Origin: Eubacteriales bacterium
GTDB taxonomy: Bacteria; Bacillota; Clostridia; Oscillospirales; Oscillospiraceae
Direction of reading: 5' to 3'
Length of the DNA: 6,966 nucleotides
Assembly: GCA_030528965.1 (NCBI GenBank)
Contig: JAUMXS010000023.1
Location: 7,700-14,665 of the forward strand
Shown here: piece by piece, positions 6,297 to 6,966 of the stretch
Position numbering within the stretch: position 1 is the first letter of the stretch
How the letters are laid out: the number at the start of each line of letters is the position of its first letter
The notes under the pieces: model-generated
What the model was told of the DNA's origin: nothing
What the model saw: only the letters and a program-made list of their open reading frames with translations
Databases searched by the model: none
Made by a program: the position numbers and the translations under genes

Positions 6297-6622
6297 TCCC
6301 GATCACCTTCCCTCCGGTATTCACACTGACAAACGGTCATATCACGGTCAAGGTTTCGTGAAGCCGTCTGCATCATTTCGAATTGTTCCGAGAGAAAATC
6401 AACGGCATCCTGTAAAGGCAGATAATGCGTATGATAGCCGAATTTCTCGCCATAAACCAAACCGGCGTCTTTCATCACTTTCATGTGCTGAGAAATAGCA
6501 GACTCAGAGATGCCAAACTTCTTTGACAGAGAACGCACACAATGCTTTCTCTCCAAAAGGGCCAGGAATATTTTCAAACGCATGGGCTCACCCAACGCTT
6601 TCAGCATACGATCCAGTTCCAT
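6293..6622 (-). CDS. ArsR-type winged-helix regulator of the chromate-transporter operon
   Basis: A 109-residue ArsR/SmtB-like protein. The N-terminal helix EPMRLKIFLALLE (12-24) is followed by the HTH SLSKKFGISESAISQHMKVM (31-50) and a wing around GEKFGYHTHYLP (58-69). It is clearly different from the ArsR at 1739-2068: it lacks the Cys-x-Cys of that sensor helix and has only H27-C28 there, plus C98-Q-C100 near the C-terminus. It may therefore sense another ligand or oxidation of these cysteines. AAAGGAG at 6630-6636, 7 nt before the ATG, supports the start. It is the first gene of a three-gene operon with the two ChrA halves, joined by a 4-base overlap. The promoter lies in a large dyad, so autoregulation is likely. 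Chromate regulators in Proteobacteria (ChrB) are unrelated. Confidence 0.9.
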   Translation of the reverse strand: MELDRMLKALGEPMRLKIFLALLERKHCVRSLSKKFGISESAISQHMKVMKDAGLVYGEKFGYHTHYLPLQDAVDFLSEQFEMMQTASRNLDRDMTVCQCEYRREGDRE

Positions 6623-6633
6623 ATCGCCGCTCC

Positions 6634-6694
6634 TTTGTTTTAGTAACGGCTTAATTATATCGCCAGGCTCCTATTAAGTCAACACTAAAACAAA
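6634..6694. promoter_or_regulatory. Nested 61-bp dyad enclosing the promoter (candidate operator)
   Basis: Outer arms TTTGTTTTAGT (6634-6644) and ACTAAAACAAA (6684-6694) are an 11-bp perfect inverted repeat. Inner arms CTTAAT (6650-6655) and ATTAAG (6673-6678) are a 6-bp perfect one. Both pairs share the same centre, 6664. The outer arms sit just upstream of the -35 and just after the expected start; the inner arms overlap the -35 and -10. This is what an operator bound by the adjacent regulator would look like. Confidence 0.65.
6654..6682 (-). promoter_or_regulatory. Sigma-A promoter of the regulator–chrA–chrA operon
   Basis: Minus strand TTGACT (6682-6677), exactly 17 bp, TATAAT (6659-6654), close to perfect consensus. 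Start expected near 6647, giving a leader of about 24 nt that is mostly the ribosome binding site. Confidence 0.88.
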
Positions 6695-6793
6695 AAGCTC
6701 TGCCCGCAGGATTTTTCCCGCGAGCGGCGTATTTTGCGGATATTTTCCGGGTATTGTGCACTTCGGGGAAAGGACAAATTATTATTGCTACGA

Positions 6794-6823
6794 TTTTGCT
6801 ACGCACAAATTTGCGTAGCAAAA
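6794..6823. repeat. 12-bp perfect hairpin next to a terminator
   Basis: TTTTGCTACGCA (6794-6805) and TGCGTAGCAAAA (6812-6823) are perfect complements with a 6-nt loop. A third copy of GCTACG stands just before, at 6787-6792. T tracts precede and A tracts follow the GC core on both strands, so it lacks the layout of an intrinsic terminator. Confidence 0.6.
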
Positions 6824-6832
6824 AAATATAAC

Positions 6833-6870
6833 AAAAAAGCCCGTAAATCGCTTGATTTACAGGCTTTTTG
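6833..6870. terminator. Intrinsic terminator, probably for a minus-strand gene right of the window
   Basis: Stem of eight plus seven pairs (AAAAAGCC and GTAAATC with GATTTAC and GGCTTTTT) with one C/A mismatch and loop GCTT. On the minus strand it runs into TTTTTTGTTATATTTTTTT, a strong U tract. On the plus strand it has TTTTT. No plus-strand gene ends before it, so service to a gene entering from the right is more likely. Confidence 0.75.
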
Positions 6871-6966
6871 TGCCTTTTCGGAACTATTTTAGGTGTTTTT
6901 CTTAAAATTTCATTATTCCCACTCGCTCCTGAAAAATAAATCTTAAACAGATTTGCTTATGGGATT

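Larger units (their letters stand above)
6695..6966. other. AT-rich non-coding stretch at the right edge
   Basis: No reading frame here is supported by length, start site or recognisable protein. The stretch 6700-6765 contains GC-rich islands (CCCGC, GCGGCG, CCGGG) alternating with TATTTT-like runs and a CCGCA/TGCGG inverted repeat. It then carries the hairpin at 6794-6823 and the terminator at 6833-6870. From 6871 on it is plain AT-rich sequence in which I see nothing firm. Confidence 0.6.

Noticed and set aside
6913..6945. Reading frame ending Glu-Trp-Glu-stop on the minus strand, like the end of GMP synthase (GuaA)
   Set aside because: An in-frame stop only nine codons upstream, and the preceding residues do not fit the GuaA C-terminus; chance or at most a decayed remnant.
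6902..6964. Open minus-strand frame entering from the right edge and stopping before the terminator
   Set aside because: Position is right for a gene end, but 20 residues are too few to recognise or support.

Overview
The window looks like chromosome of a low-to-mid GC, probably anaerobic member of the Firmicutes (Clostridia type). The grounds are strong purine-rich ribosome binding sites, consensus sigma-A promoters, U-tract terminators, a 2[4Fe-4S] ferredoxin fusion, a FucO-type iron alcohol dehydrogenase and a split chromate transporter. No species can be named from the sequence alone. It holds seven protein genes plus well-formed promoters, operators and terminators, and no RNA gene, CRISPR array, IS element or phage gene.

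Left block (1-2137, minus strand) is a metalloid-resistance-type operon read right to left: an ArsR repressor (1739-2068), an eight- to nine-helix permease of the ArsP/PF03773 family (654-1667), and a ferredoxin fused to a thioredoxin-like DUF2703 domain (638 to beyond the left edge). A near-consensus promoter (TTGACA, 17 bp, TATACT) carries a perfect dyad, the likely ArsR operator, inside its spacer. The working model is that the repressor senses a thiophilic compound such as As(III), the permease exports it, and the redox protein reduces or hands over the substrate. The last step is inference.

Middle block (2187-3790, plus strand) is one gene for a MalY/PatB-type PLP C-S lyase. Its own promoter is divergent from the ars promoter. 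The leader is about 230 nt with several stem-loops, and the gene ends at a strong terminator. That terminator is shared in convergent orientation with the next gene.

Right block (3870-6694, minus strand) starts at a promoter nested in a 61-bp dyad. It runs through a second, different ArsR-type regulator (6293-6622) and two half-size chromate-transporter (ChrA) subunits (5718-6296 and 5158-5721). All three genes are linked by 4-base ATGA overlaps, so they form one tightly coupled operon. Downstream is a lactaldehyde reductase/1,2-propanediol dehydrogenase gene (fucO-like, 3870-5012) with its own consensus promoter.

The last 270 bases are AT-rich and non-coding, with a 12-bp perfect hairpin and an intrinsic terminator that probably serves a gene beyond the right edge. 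The overall theme is two ArsR-controlled transport operons (metalloid and oxyanion) on either side of two metabolic enzymes.
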